A stretch of DNA of 13,780 bases from JAVBOF01 sp031550915 (lineage in GTDB: Bacteria; Bacillota; Clostridia; Christensenellales; MGBC116941). The position numbers and the translations under genes were made by a program. The stretch covers positions 1 through 13,780 of the forward strand of contig JAVBOF010000020.1 in NCBI GenBank assembly GCA_031550915.1, written 5' to 3'. Each line of letters starts with the position of its first letter. The stretch's first letter is position 1. Below, in pieces: positions 7,718 through 13,049 of the stretch. A model generated the notes under the pieces. That model was not told where the DNA came from, did no database searches, and was given only the letters and a program-made list of their open reading frames with translations.

Positions 7718-8665
7718 TCAGTCTTTGAACCTGGCAAGTACATGCCCCGCGTCTTCAAATAGATCTTTTATTATATCCGCAGCTTTTTGCTGCTGCTTTA
7801 CAAGCCCTGCGCTCTGGCCTGCCATCATGGAGCCCTGATCCATATCGCCCTCAATGACCGCCCTTTGTAAAGAGCCCGCGGCTATTTGTTCAAATTCTTC
7901 CGGCGTTATCCCTTCTCGCTCTTTTTCGGTCAACGATCTTGTCATCTTGTTTTTAAGGCTGCGGACGGGGTGTCCTGTACTCCTGCCGGTTACGACTGTA
8001 TCGAGATCGCCAGCTTTCAGTATCTTCGCTTTAAAGTTGTCATGCGCCCGGCACTCATCGGCAACTACGAAGCGCGTTCCAATCTGCACACCTTCAGCGC
8101 CGAGCATGAAAGCCGCAGCAAGCCCGCGGCCGTCAGCTATACCACCCGCGGCAATTACCGGTATCTCAACCGCTGAGGATACCATCGGAACCAACGTCAT
8201 AGTAGTCAGTTCACCGATATGCCCGCCGGCTTCACAGCCTTCAGCGATAAGCGCATCCGCACCTGACCGCTGCATGCGCACAGCAAGCGCAACGCTCGCA
8301 ACGACTGGTATTACCACTGTGCCAATCTCCTTCCAAGCCTGCATATATATGCCCGGGCTGCCTGCACCCGTCGTTACGACCGGTACTCTTTCCTCGGTTA
8401 TTACCTTCGCGATCTCCTCTGCAAACGGACTCATTAGCATTATATTTACGCCAAAGGGCTTATTCGTTTTTGCACGCACGGCGCGTATCTGCTCGCGCAC
8501 CCAATCCGCCGGAGCACTTCCAGCGGCAATAAGGCCAAGCCCCCCACCCTCGCTTACCGCAGCCGCCAAATTCGCTTCCGCGACCCAAGCCATTCCGCCC
8601 TGCACTAACGGATAATCCGTGCCAAGTATTTTGCAAATTCTTTCGCCATACTTAAACTTCGTCAT
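7718..8665 (-). CDS. fabK: Enoyl-[acyl-carrier-protein] reductase II, FMN-dependent (FabK)
   Basis: FabK reduces trans-2-enoyl-ACP, the last step of each cycle, with FMN and NAD(P)H. It is unrelated to FabI and insensitive to triclosan. The 315-aa protein has the nitronate-monooxygenase-like TIM barrel: YPLVQGGMAWVA at the start (18-29), GGLGLIAAG (41-49), PFGVNIML, then AEGCEAGGHIGE with His149, matching the catalytic His of characterised FabK, and the phosphate-binding IPVIAAGGIADGRG (168-181) and GAEGVQIGTRF (189-199). Nitronate monooxygenase is the main alternative, but the EAGGHIG motif and the fab operon setting make FabK the better call. The gap to fabH is 20 bp. A short site (CGAGG) precedes ATG 8665. 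Confidence 0.96.
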   Translation of the reverse strand: MTKFKYGERICKILGTDYPLVQGGMAWVAEANLAAAVSEGGGLGLIAAGSAPADWVREQIRAVRAKTNKPFGVNIMLMSPFAEEIAKVITEERVPVVTTGAGSPGIYMQAWKEIGTVVIPVVASVALAVRMQRSGADALIAEGCEAGGHIGELTTMTLVPMVSSAVEIPVIAAGGIADGRGLAAAFMLGAEGVQIGTRFVVADECRAHDNFKAKILKAGDLDTVVTGRSTGHPVRSLKNKMTRSLTEKEREGITPEEFEQIAAGSLQRAVIEGDMDQGSMMAGQSAGLVKQQQKAADIIKDLFEDAGHVLARFKD

Positions 8666-8685
8666 TTTTCAAACCTCGTATTTTA

Positions 8686-9675
8686 TCAATATACCCATTC
8701 GACCAGTGCGGCAGCTGATGTCAGCCCGCCGCCAAAAGCCGCAAAGATGAGCTTGTCGCCCTTTTTTATCAAGCCTTTTTTGCATGCTTCATCCAATGCT
8801 ACAGGGATGGTCGCGCAAGACATATTGCCGACCGATTGCAAATTTATATAAAACTTTTCAATCGGCAAAGAAAGCATCTTTGCCGCCGCTTCGATAATTC
8901 TTCTATTTGCCTGATGCGGTATGATAAGACTTATATCGGAAAGCTTCAGGCACGCTATATCCAAAAGCCGGTTAACGTCTGACGCAAGCCGTCTGGTCGC
9001 AAATTTAAAAACTTCTCTGCCGTTCATAAATATCTTTGGCCTGTTGCGCATGATCTTGTTACTCTTGAACATCTCCTCTGTATCCGCATATGAGATATCC
9101 GACATACCGTCCACCTTAAGGCAGCCGTTGTCATCCGCATATGCTCCCATTACGGATGCTATAATCCCCGTCTCCTTCTTTGCAAGCACAACCGCTCCGG
9201 AACCATCCCCAAAAAGCACGCAGGTCGAGCGGTCCTCCCAATCGGTTATTCTTGAAAGCATCTCCGTACTTACGAGCAGAACATGTTCATAGGGCCCGCT
9301 TTCCATCATGCTTTTTGCCACGCTCAGGCCGTATACAAAACCCGAACAGGCAGCATTTATATCGAACGCCGGACATTCCGCTCCAAGGCGTCTCAGCAGT
9401 TCACACGCAGTTGAAGGGCAATAATAGTCCCCTGTTAGTGTAGTGACTATTAACAGATCTATATCCTTGGCCGTTATCCCCGCGTTTTCCAATGCCCTCT
9501 TTGCCGATTCTTCGCACATATCAACGTTGCCGCCGCCAACCATCACCCTCCGTTCGGCAATGCCAGTACGGCTTTGTATCCATTCGTTATTGGTATCCAC
9601 TATGGCTGAAAGATCGTCATTTGTAATAATGGTTTCCGGAAGAAACGCCCCCGTTCCAATTATCGCTGTTTTCAT
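8686..9675 (-). CDS. fabH: 3-oxoacyl-[acyl-carrier-protein] synthase III (FabH)
   Basis: FabH starts each fatty acid by joining an acyl-CoA primer to malonyl-ACP. The 329-aa protein carries the full catalytic triad: Cys110 in FDINAACSGF, His254 in IIPHQANRRI and Asn284 in SVGNMSCATIP, plus the C-terminal FAAFGGGLTSAAALVEW. Start choice: an in-frame TTG at 9696 would add seven residues, but ATG 9675 opens the family-typical MKTAIIGTGAFLPE and has AGGTG seven bases upstream, so 9675 is preferred. It lies 66 bp downstream of fabT. The primer preference (acetyl versus branched or other) cannot be told from the sequence. In many relatives acpP follows this gene, but here fabK follows at once. Confidence 0.96.
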   Translation of the reverse strand: MKTAIIGTGAFLPETIITNDDLSAIVDTNNEWIQSRTGIAERRVMVGGGNVDMCEESAKRALENAGITAKDIDLLIVTTLTGDYYCPSTACELLRRLGAECPAFDINAACSGFVYGLSVAKSMMESGPYEHVLLVSTEMLSRITDWEDRSTCVLFGDGSGAVVLAKKETGIIASVMGAYADDNGCLKVDGMSDISYADTEEMFKSNKIMRNRPKIFMNGREVFKFATRRLASDVNRLLDIACLKLSDISLIIPHQANRRIIEAAAKMLSLPIEKFYINLQSVGNMSCATIPVALDEACKKGLIKKGDKLIFAAFGGGLTSAAALVEWVY

Positions 9676-9698
9676 ATTCTCGCACCTGTTTCGCAATT

Positions 9699-9728
9699 AT
9701 TATGCATAAATATATGCATTTTTACCAA
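9699..9728 (-). promoter_or_regulatory. Possible second promoter between fabT and fabH
   Basis: Read on the minus strand, TTGGTA (9728-9723), 18 bp and CATAAT (9704-9699) lie 24-53 bp upstream of the fabH ATG. Each box is only a partial match to consensus. The spacer contains most of the inverted repeat at 9702-9719, so if it is a promoter it could be controlled by a dimeric protein. Tentative. Confidence 0.28.
9702..9719. repeat. Inverted repeat in the fabT-fabH gap
   Basis: ATGCATA (9702-9708) and TATGCAT (9713-9719) form perfect 7-bp arms around AATA. This is not the FabT-box sequence found upstream of fabT. It could be an operator, an mRNA hairpin between fabT and fabH, or chance in AT-rich DNA. 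Confidence 0.5.
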
Positions 9729-9741
9729 CGCTTTGCCTGAG

Positions 9742-10191
9742 TTATGCCTGGTGATAGGATTCATTTATGAATTTCAGTACCTTTTCCAATGCTTCAAGCA
9801 TAACTATTTTACCTTCTTCATTCAAATCGTCCGTTGCCGAATATATCATATTGTAATGGAACATCCTGTGTGTACGGTTCACCAGCTCGCCTTTTCGCAA
9901 TAGATTGACCTTGACTATCCGTTTATCGCTTTCCGACCTGTCCCTTGTCACATACCCTTTTTCAATCAGCTTATTTACAGCCGTCGTCAACGTACCTACC
10001 GTGACCCCAAGCTTTGCCGCGATCTCAGACATACTGCCGCCGTCCTTTCCGATAGCTTCCAGCGTATGTATTTCCGTAATGGATACATCATTGAATTCGC
10101 CGTCCTGCAAAACGAGCTGTTCGATTTTAAGCACCTTGTTAAACAGCTCTACAAGTACATCATTCACCTTCGCGGCATAGGTCTGTTCCAT
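9742..10191 (-). CDS. fabT: MarR-family repressor of fatty-acid synthesis (FabT-like)
   Basis: This 149-aa protein is the first gene of the fatty-acid operon and is probably its repressor. FabT proteins are MarR-family dimers that bind DNA when loaded with long-chain acyl-ACP, so synthesis falls when product builds up. Visible parts: N-terminal dimer helices (about 5-35), the winged helix-turn-helix with SMSEIAAKLGVTVGTLTTAVNKLIEKGYV (about 53-81, recognition helix near 64-79), the wing with the MarR-typical RDRSESDKRIVKVNL (83-97), and C-terminal dimer helices. ATG 10191 has GAGG (10202-10199) seven bases upstream. A consensus promoter and a FabT-box palindrome lie just upstream, which implies autoregulation. 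The family call rests on sequence and context together. The acyl-ACP ligand is inferred from characterised streptococcal and lactococcal FabT. Confidence 0.9.
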   Translation of the reverse strand: MEQTYAAKVNDVLVELFNKVLKIEQLVLQDGEFNDVSITEIHTLEAIGKDGGSMSEIAAKLGVTVGTLTTAVNKLIEKGYVTRDRSESDKRIVKVNLLRKGELVNRTHRMFHYNMIYSATDDLNEEGKIVMLEALEKVLKFINESYHQA

Positions 10192-10209
10192 AGATATTCC
10201 TCAAATTCT

Positions 10210-10222
10210 TTTGATTATCAAA
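10210..10222. promoter_or_regulatory. FabT-type operator (FabT box)
   Basis: TTTGATTATCAAA is a perfect palindrome with 6-bp arms around a central T, and it equals the core of the operator known for FabT of streptococci. It begins where transcription from the fabT promoter should start (about 10223) and ends 18 bp before the fabT ATG, overlapping the first transcribed bases. A dimer bound here would block the promoter, giving feedback control of the whole operon including fabT. Confidence 0.85.
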
Positions 10223-10229
10223 CTAATTT

Positions 10230-10258
10230 ATTATAATCCAGATGATAAACCTTGTCAA
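10230..10258 (-). promoter_or_regulatory. Main promoter of the fabT-fab-acc operon
   Basis: Read on the minus strand, a perfect TTGACA (10258-10253), a 17-bp spacer and a perfect TATAAT (10235-10230) make an exact consensus housekeeping sigma promoter. The predicted start is near 10223, at the edge of the FabT box. A promoter this strong would make repression by FabT the main control. Confidence 0.88.
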
Positions 10259-10263
10259 CGGAA

Positions 10264-10297
10264 TTGACTTGCGGTAGATTCACAAATAATGTATTAT
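10264..10297 (+). promoter_or_regulatory. Probable promoter of hisC, divergent from fabT
   Basis: Two overlapping plus-strand readings exist: TTGACT (10264-10269) with TAATGT (10287-10292), and TTGCGG (10269-10274) with TATTAT (10292-10297), both at 17-bp spacing. Either would start transcription about 25-30 bp before the hisC ATG. It sits back to back with the fabT promoter, but the FabT box lies outside it, so control of hisC by FabT is not implied. Confidence 0.45.
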
Positions 10298-10328
10298 TAC
10301 AGACGAAAAAGCAGTTTCGGAGGTTGGC

Positions 10329-11381
10329 ATGAATAGATTCTGGAGCAAAAGCCTTAGTTCCATAAAACCATATACGCCGGGGGAACAGCCAAAGGAAAAG
10401 CTGATAAAGCTGAATACCAATGAAAATCCCTATCCGCCTGCTCCCGCAGTCCTTTCCGCTATAGATGAGGCGAAGGATCATTTGCGGTTATACCCTCCGC
10501 CGGAGAGTGACGGTTTGGCCGCAACTCTGGCCGCGTACCATAAAGTGGATAAAAACATGATCTTTTGCGGTAACGGCTCCGATGAAGTTTTGGCGTTGGC
10601 CTATCTCGCATTTTTCCATGACAGAGGGGTTATCGCGCCGGATATTAGTTATAGTTTTTATCCCGTTTATGCAAAGATGTTTGATGTAGAATACCATACT
10701 ATCCAGCTTAGCGAAGATTTTTGCATAGATGCGGCAAAAATGAACGGCTTGGGCAAGGGTGTTATCTTTGCAAATCCGAACGCGCCGACGTCCCTGTTTA
10801 TGCCCGTCGCACAGATTGAACAGATACTCATACAAAACCCGGACGCAGTGGTCCTGGTAGATGAAGCATATATTGATTTTGGTGGGGAAACATGCATCCA
10901 GTTGCTTGATAAATATGAAAACCTGCTTGTAACGAGGACTTTCAGCAAATCGCATTCACTCGCAGGACTCAGGGTCGGTTACGCTGTTGGACAAGAGGGG
11001 CTGATAGAAGCATTGTATATCGTTAAGAATAGCTTTAACAGTTATCCGCTCGACATTTTGGCGCAAGCCGGCGCTAAAGCCGCCATTAACGCCTTGGATT
11101 ATTATTCTCATACCAAAGCAAAAATTATTTCAACGAGAAGGAACGCCGCCAACCGAATGCGCGCAATGGGATTCAATGTCTTACCGGCAAGCGCGAACTT
11201 CATATTTGCCGAACATCCAGAAATGCCCGCAAAACTGCTGTTGGACGAACTTCGGTCAAGAAAAATATTGGTCAGGCATTTTAACCTGCCGCGGATAGAG
11301 AATTTTTTGCGGATATCCATTGGTACAGATGATGAAATGGAAGCTTTTTTCAGGGCTCTGAGCGACATTTTTACCAGATAG
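10329..11381 (+). CDS. hisC: Histidinol-phosphate aminotransferase (class I/II PLP aminotransferase)
   Basis: HisC transfers an amino group from glutamate to imidazole-acetol phosphate in histidine synthesis. Many Firmicute HisC proteins also act on aromatic amino acids. The 350-aa protein has the HisC N-terminus with KLNTNENPYPPAP (27-39), RLYPPPES, the PLP phosphate-site region CGNGSDEVLALAY (80-92), NPNAPT (149-154), the VDEAYIDF motif (177-184), and the PLP-binding Lys207 in TRTFSKSHSLAGLRVGY. A C-terminal Arg motif (FLRISIGT) fits substrate binding. Length is normal. GGAGG lies 5 bases before ATG 10329. It stands alone between its own promoter and terminator rather than in a his operon, so aromatic transamination or a threonine-phosphate decarboxylase role is possible, though NENPYP and the whole pattern favour HisC. 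Confidence 0.88.
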   Translation: MNRFWSKSLSSIKPYTPGEQPKEKLIKLNTNENPYPPAPAVLSAIDEAKDHLRLYPPPESDGLAATLAAYHKVDKNMIFCGNGSDEVLALAYLAFFHDRGVIAPDISYSFYPVYAKMFDVEYHTIQLSEDFCIDAAKMNGLGKGVIFANPNAPTSLFMPVAQIEQILIQNPDAVVLVDEAYIDFGGETCIQLLDKYENLLVTRTFSKSHSLAGLRVGYAVGQEGLIEALYIVKNSFNSYPLDILAQAGAKAAINALDYYSHTKAKIISTRRNAANRMRAMGFNVLPASANFIFAEHPEMPAKLLLDELRSRKILVRHFNLPRIENFLRISIGTDDEMEAFFRALSDIFTR

Positions 11382-11384
11382 AAT

Positions 11385-11416
11385 AAAACCGGAGTGATCG
11401 TTCCTCCGGTTTTTTT
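11385..11416 (+). terminator. Terminator of hisC, possibly bidirectional
   Basis: AAAACCGGAG (11385-11394) pairs over 10 bp with CTCCGGTTTT (11404-11413) around a 9-nt loop and runs into seven T's (11410-11416). It starts 4 bp after the hisC stop. Read on the minus strand it ends in GGTTTTATT, so it may also stop the converging DUF1540 transcript that ends at 11426. Confidence 0.85.
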
Positions 11417-11425
11417 ATTGCTTTT

Positions 11426-11827
11426 TTATATTAGATTGAAAGAAGCGCATGCTGTTCGCCCCGTCTGGGATTCACCCGGCCCCTTTATCTCTATACTCTT
11501 TGCCGCGCAATTATAGTTCTGATTGTGCCTGCATTTGGACGCCGTACAGATGACACGCGTTTCTTCGTTGTGCATATCGCTACCAAACTCGGTATCTCCC
11601 CATCTTGATGAGAATAAGCCGTCTCCTATATTCGCCGTGCCGCTCAGCTTTCCGTCAGAGTTTTCCATCGAGGTAAATATGTAATCGCCGGCATTATCAG
11701 TATAACTATTGCAAAAAGTGTTTCTTGCTTCTTTCGTCATGCCGCCGCGTACCTGAATTGTGTTCGCTCCGCATTGGCAGTTATCGTTGTGGATGCATTT
11801 TTTCGCCGTACATTTTAAGTTTTCCAT
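11426..11827 (-). CDS. Protein with two DUF1540 cysteine-rich domains
   Basis: The function is unknown. The 133-aa protein has two copies of the small DUF1540 domain: LKCTAKKCIHNDNCQCGANTI (Cys6, 11, 17, 19 and 39, residues about 4-42) and VICTASKCRHNQNYNCAAKSI (Cys94, 99, 107 and 127, residues about 92-130). They are joined by an acidic, Gly/Ser-rich spacer (about 43-90). The Cys-x4-Cys-x(5-8)-Cys pattern with His/Asn suggests a metal site, but this is inference. There is no signal peptide or membrane segment. I place the start at ATG 11827, with AGGTGG four bases before it. The reading frame stays open to 11947, but the added residues are the shadow of the preceding 56-aa gene in another frame. 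It lies 7 bp after that gene, and its ribosome-binding site begins at that gene's stop codon, so the two are surely co-transcribed. Confidence 0.82.
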   Translation of the reverse strand: MENLKCTAKKCIHNDNCQCGANTIQVRGGMTKEARNTFCNSYTDNAGDYIFTSMENSDGKLSGTANIGDGLFSSRWGDTEFGSDMHNEETRVICTASKCRHNQNYNCAAKSIEIKGPGESQTGRTACASFNLI

Positions 11828-11834
11828 AGGCCAC

Positions 11835-12005
11835 CTACTGTTGGCTGTAGCTTGCGCACATGCTTTCGTCATCCGGCTTGCCGGACCCGTTTCCTTTACA
11901 CGGGCTAACTTGTATACTCGTGAGATTGCATGCCCCGTTTTCATCATGGTGCCTGCAACTTTCTACGGAGCAATTAATGGCTTGAGATCCCTTTTGGCTA
12001 AACAT
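11835..12005 (-). CDS. Small single-domain DUF1540 protein (56 aa)
   Basis: This short gene is easily overlooked. ATG 12005 follows a strong AAAGGAGGGG ribosome-binding site and runs to TAG at 11837-11835. The 56-aa product is a single DUF1540 domain: INCSVESCRHHDENGACNLT with Cys12, Cys17 and Cys26, then Cys36 and Cys50 (SMCASYSQQ at the end). It shares the order Cys-x4-Cys-x-His-x(n)-Cys with both domains of the next gene. The matching domain, the ribosome-binding site and the 7-bp spacing to the second DUF1540 gene make it a real gene. The function is unknown. Metal binding is a guess from the cysteines. No clear promoter was found upstream, only partial matches such as TTGGGT/CATAAT at 18-bp spacing near 12083-12054. 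Confidence 0.85.
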   Translation of the reverse strand: MFSQKGSQAINCSVESCRHHDENGACNLTSIQVSPCKGNGSGKPDDESMCASYSQQ

Positions 12006-12094
12006 TATCGTCCCCTCCTTTTGTTTTTATTATCATGTCTCAATTATCCGTAATTATGTATCCCGATAATAAAAAAACCCAAAAAATACTGCTA

Positions 12095-12124
12095 TTGGCG
12101 AATTCTATTTTTTGATGATATAAT
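12095..12124 (+). promoter_or_regulatory. Promoter of the amino acid kinase gene
   Basis: TTGGCG (12095-12100), an 18-bp spacer and a perfect TATAAT (12119-12124) preceded by TGA (extended -10 TGnTATAAT). Transcription should start near 12131, about 26 bp before the ATG, with GGAGG at 12143-12147 in the leader. Confidence 0.7.
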
Positions 12125-12156
12125 ACCGTAAATGTAATTATTGGAGGACAGAAGCT

Positions 12157-12987
12157 ATGGCTGTCTTTGATATCGATCTTGTCGGTAAGATCGGCTCAAT
12201 GGCCTTGATTAACATTGACGATAACGACATCGATTATAATATTTTCAGCCGTTTGGGCAAAGAGATGCATCCCGGCATGGTATGGGTCTCCAGCGGCGCG
12301 TCTGAAATCGGTAGGCTGGACCATATGAAACGCTACGGCGCGCCTTTGGAAGGAGATTCCGAGGATATCAAAGCGGATTATTCCTCGCAGGGCCAGGCAA
12401 TACTGATGCAGACTTACCGTCAGTTTATCCCTCAGCAATACAGCGTCCGCCAGCTTTTGGTAGAGCATCAGCATTTTAACGATGCGGATAAACGCGAGCA
12501 TATACGCCAGTTTATTTTACGTTGTCCCGCGCAAAACGCCATACCTATAATAAACTACAACGATCCCGTCAGTTCCGAGGAATCCCGCCGTTTTGAGCTG
12601 GCAAACCTCAAGACCAGCGGCGGCGCGGATGTTGTTGAATGTGCCGACAACGACGAGACCGCTTCCGTTATGGCTGTTTTATTACGCGCAAAAATGCTAG
12701 TAATACTTTCCAGCGTGCTTGGCATATATCAAGACCCTGACGATAGCGGAACTATAATCACTGAAATTAGCGGTAAAGATACAGATGAAGTGATCGCCAA
12801 TGTCCGTGAGATGCAGAAATTTTGTATAGGTACCAGCAGAGAAGGTTCCAACGGCGCAAAAGCCAAGCTGGAATACATCATCGAGCCCCTTAAATATGGC
12901 ACTACCGTGATTATCGGTCACGGCGGTTTTAAGCTTTCGGATGTGGTCGCGGGAAAGGTTCCCCGCACTATAATCGGCGTAAGATAA
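12157..12987 (+). CDS. Divergent amino acid kinase-family protein, glutamate 5-kinase-like, without PUA domain
   Basis: The 276-aa protein has the amino acid kinase fold and resembles ProB most: KIGSMAL (11-17) at the phosphate loop, WVSSGASEIG (43-52), SSQGQAILMQTYRQF (76-90), the substrate hairpin IPIINYNDPVS (129-139), ADNDETAS (163-170) and LSSVLGIYQDPDD (184-196). It departs from ProB at positions that matter: PIINEND is PIINYND, the GDND motif reads ADND, and the GTGGM-TK nucleotide loop is GTSREGSNGAKAK (225-237). The C-terminal PUA domain of about 100 residues is missing, though some true ProB proteins also lack it. There is no proA neighbour. GGAGG precedes ATG 12157 and the gene has its own promoter and terminator. 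It could phosphorylate glutamate or another carboxylate, or be a different kinase. Automatic naming as ProB or uridylate kinase would be unsafe. Confidence 0.75.
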   Translation: MAVFDIDLVGKIGSMALINIDDNDIDYNIFSRLGKEMHPGMVWVSSGASEIGRLDHMKRYGAPLEGDSEDIKADYSSQGQAILMQTYRQFIPQQYSVRQLLVEHQHFNDADKREHIRQFILRCPAQNAIPIINYNDPVSSEESRRFELANLKTSGGADVVECADNDETASVMAVLLRAKMLVILSSVLGIYQDPDDSGTIITEISGKDTDEVIANVREMQKFCIGTSREGSNGAKAKLEYIIEPLKYGTTVIIGHGGFKLSDVVAGKVPRTIIGVR

Positions 12988-13000
12988 AAAGAATGAAATA

Positions 13001-13044
13001 AAAAAACCCCCGCCTTCAGTGTGTTCCGAAGGCGGGGGTTTTTT
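13001..13044. terminator. Bidirectional terminator between the kinase and PFOR genes
   Basis: A perfect 17-bp stem, left arm 13001-13017 (six A's, then CCCCCGCCTTC) and right arm 13028-13044 (GAAGGCGGGGG, then six T's), with a 10-nt loop. A-run and T-run flanks give a U tail on both strands. It sits 14 bp after the kinase stop and 5 bp after the PFOR stop, which converge on it. Confidence 0.95.
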
Positions 13045-13049
13045 GTTAT

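Noticed and set aside
8666..8690. Possible FabT box before fabK (ATTGATAAAAT)
   Set aside because: In streptococci a FabT box can precede fabK, but only a half-site resembles TTTGATTATCAAA here and there is no symmetric second half.
9676..9696. TTG start adding seven residues to FabH
   Set aside because: ATG 9675 has AGGTG at seven bases and begins the family-typical N-terminus; the added residues encode the ribosome-binding site itself.
10488..10955. Minus-strand frame of 155 codons inside hisC
   Set aside because: It is antisense to a complete, motif-bearing hisC and shows no recognisable domain or ribosome-binding site.
11828..11947. N-terminal extension of the 133-aa DUF1540 protein (40 more residues)
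   Set aside because: The extension reads through the 56-aa DUF1540 gene in another frame, has no domain and no ribosome-binding site at 11947, while ATG 11827 has AGGTGG in front.
12006..12094. Sporulation-type promoter for the DUF1540 pair
   Set aside because: Sequences such as CATAATTA looked suggestive, but spacing and -35 elements do not match any sporulation sigma consensus well enough to claim one.
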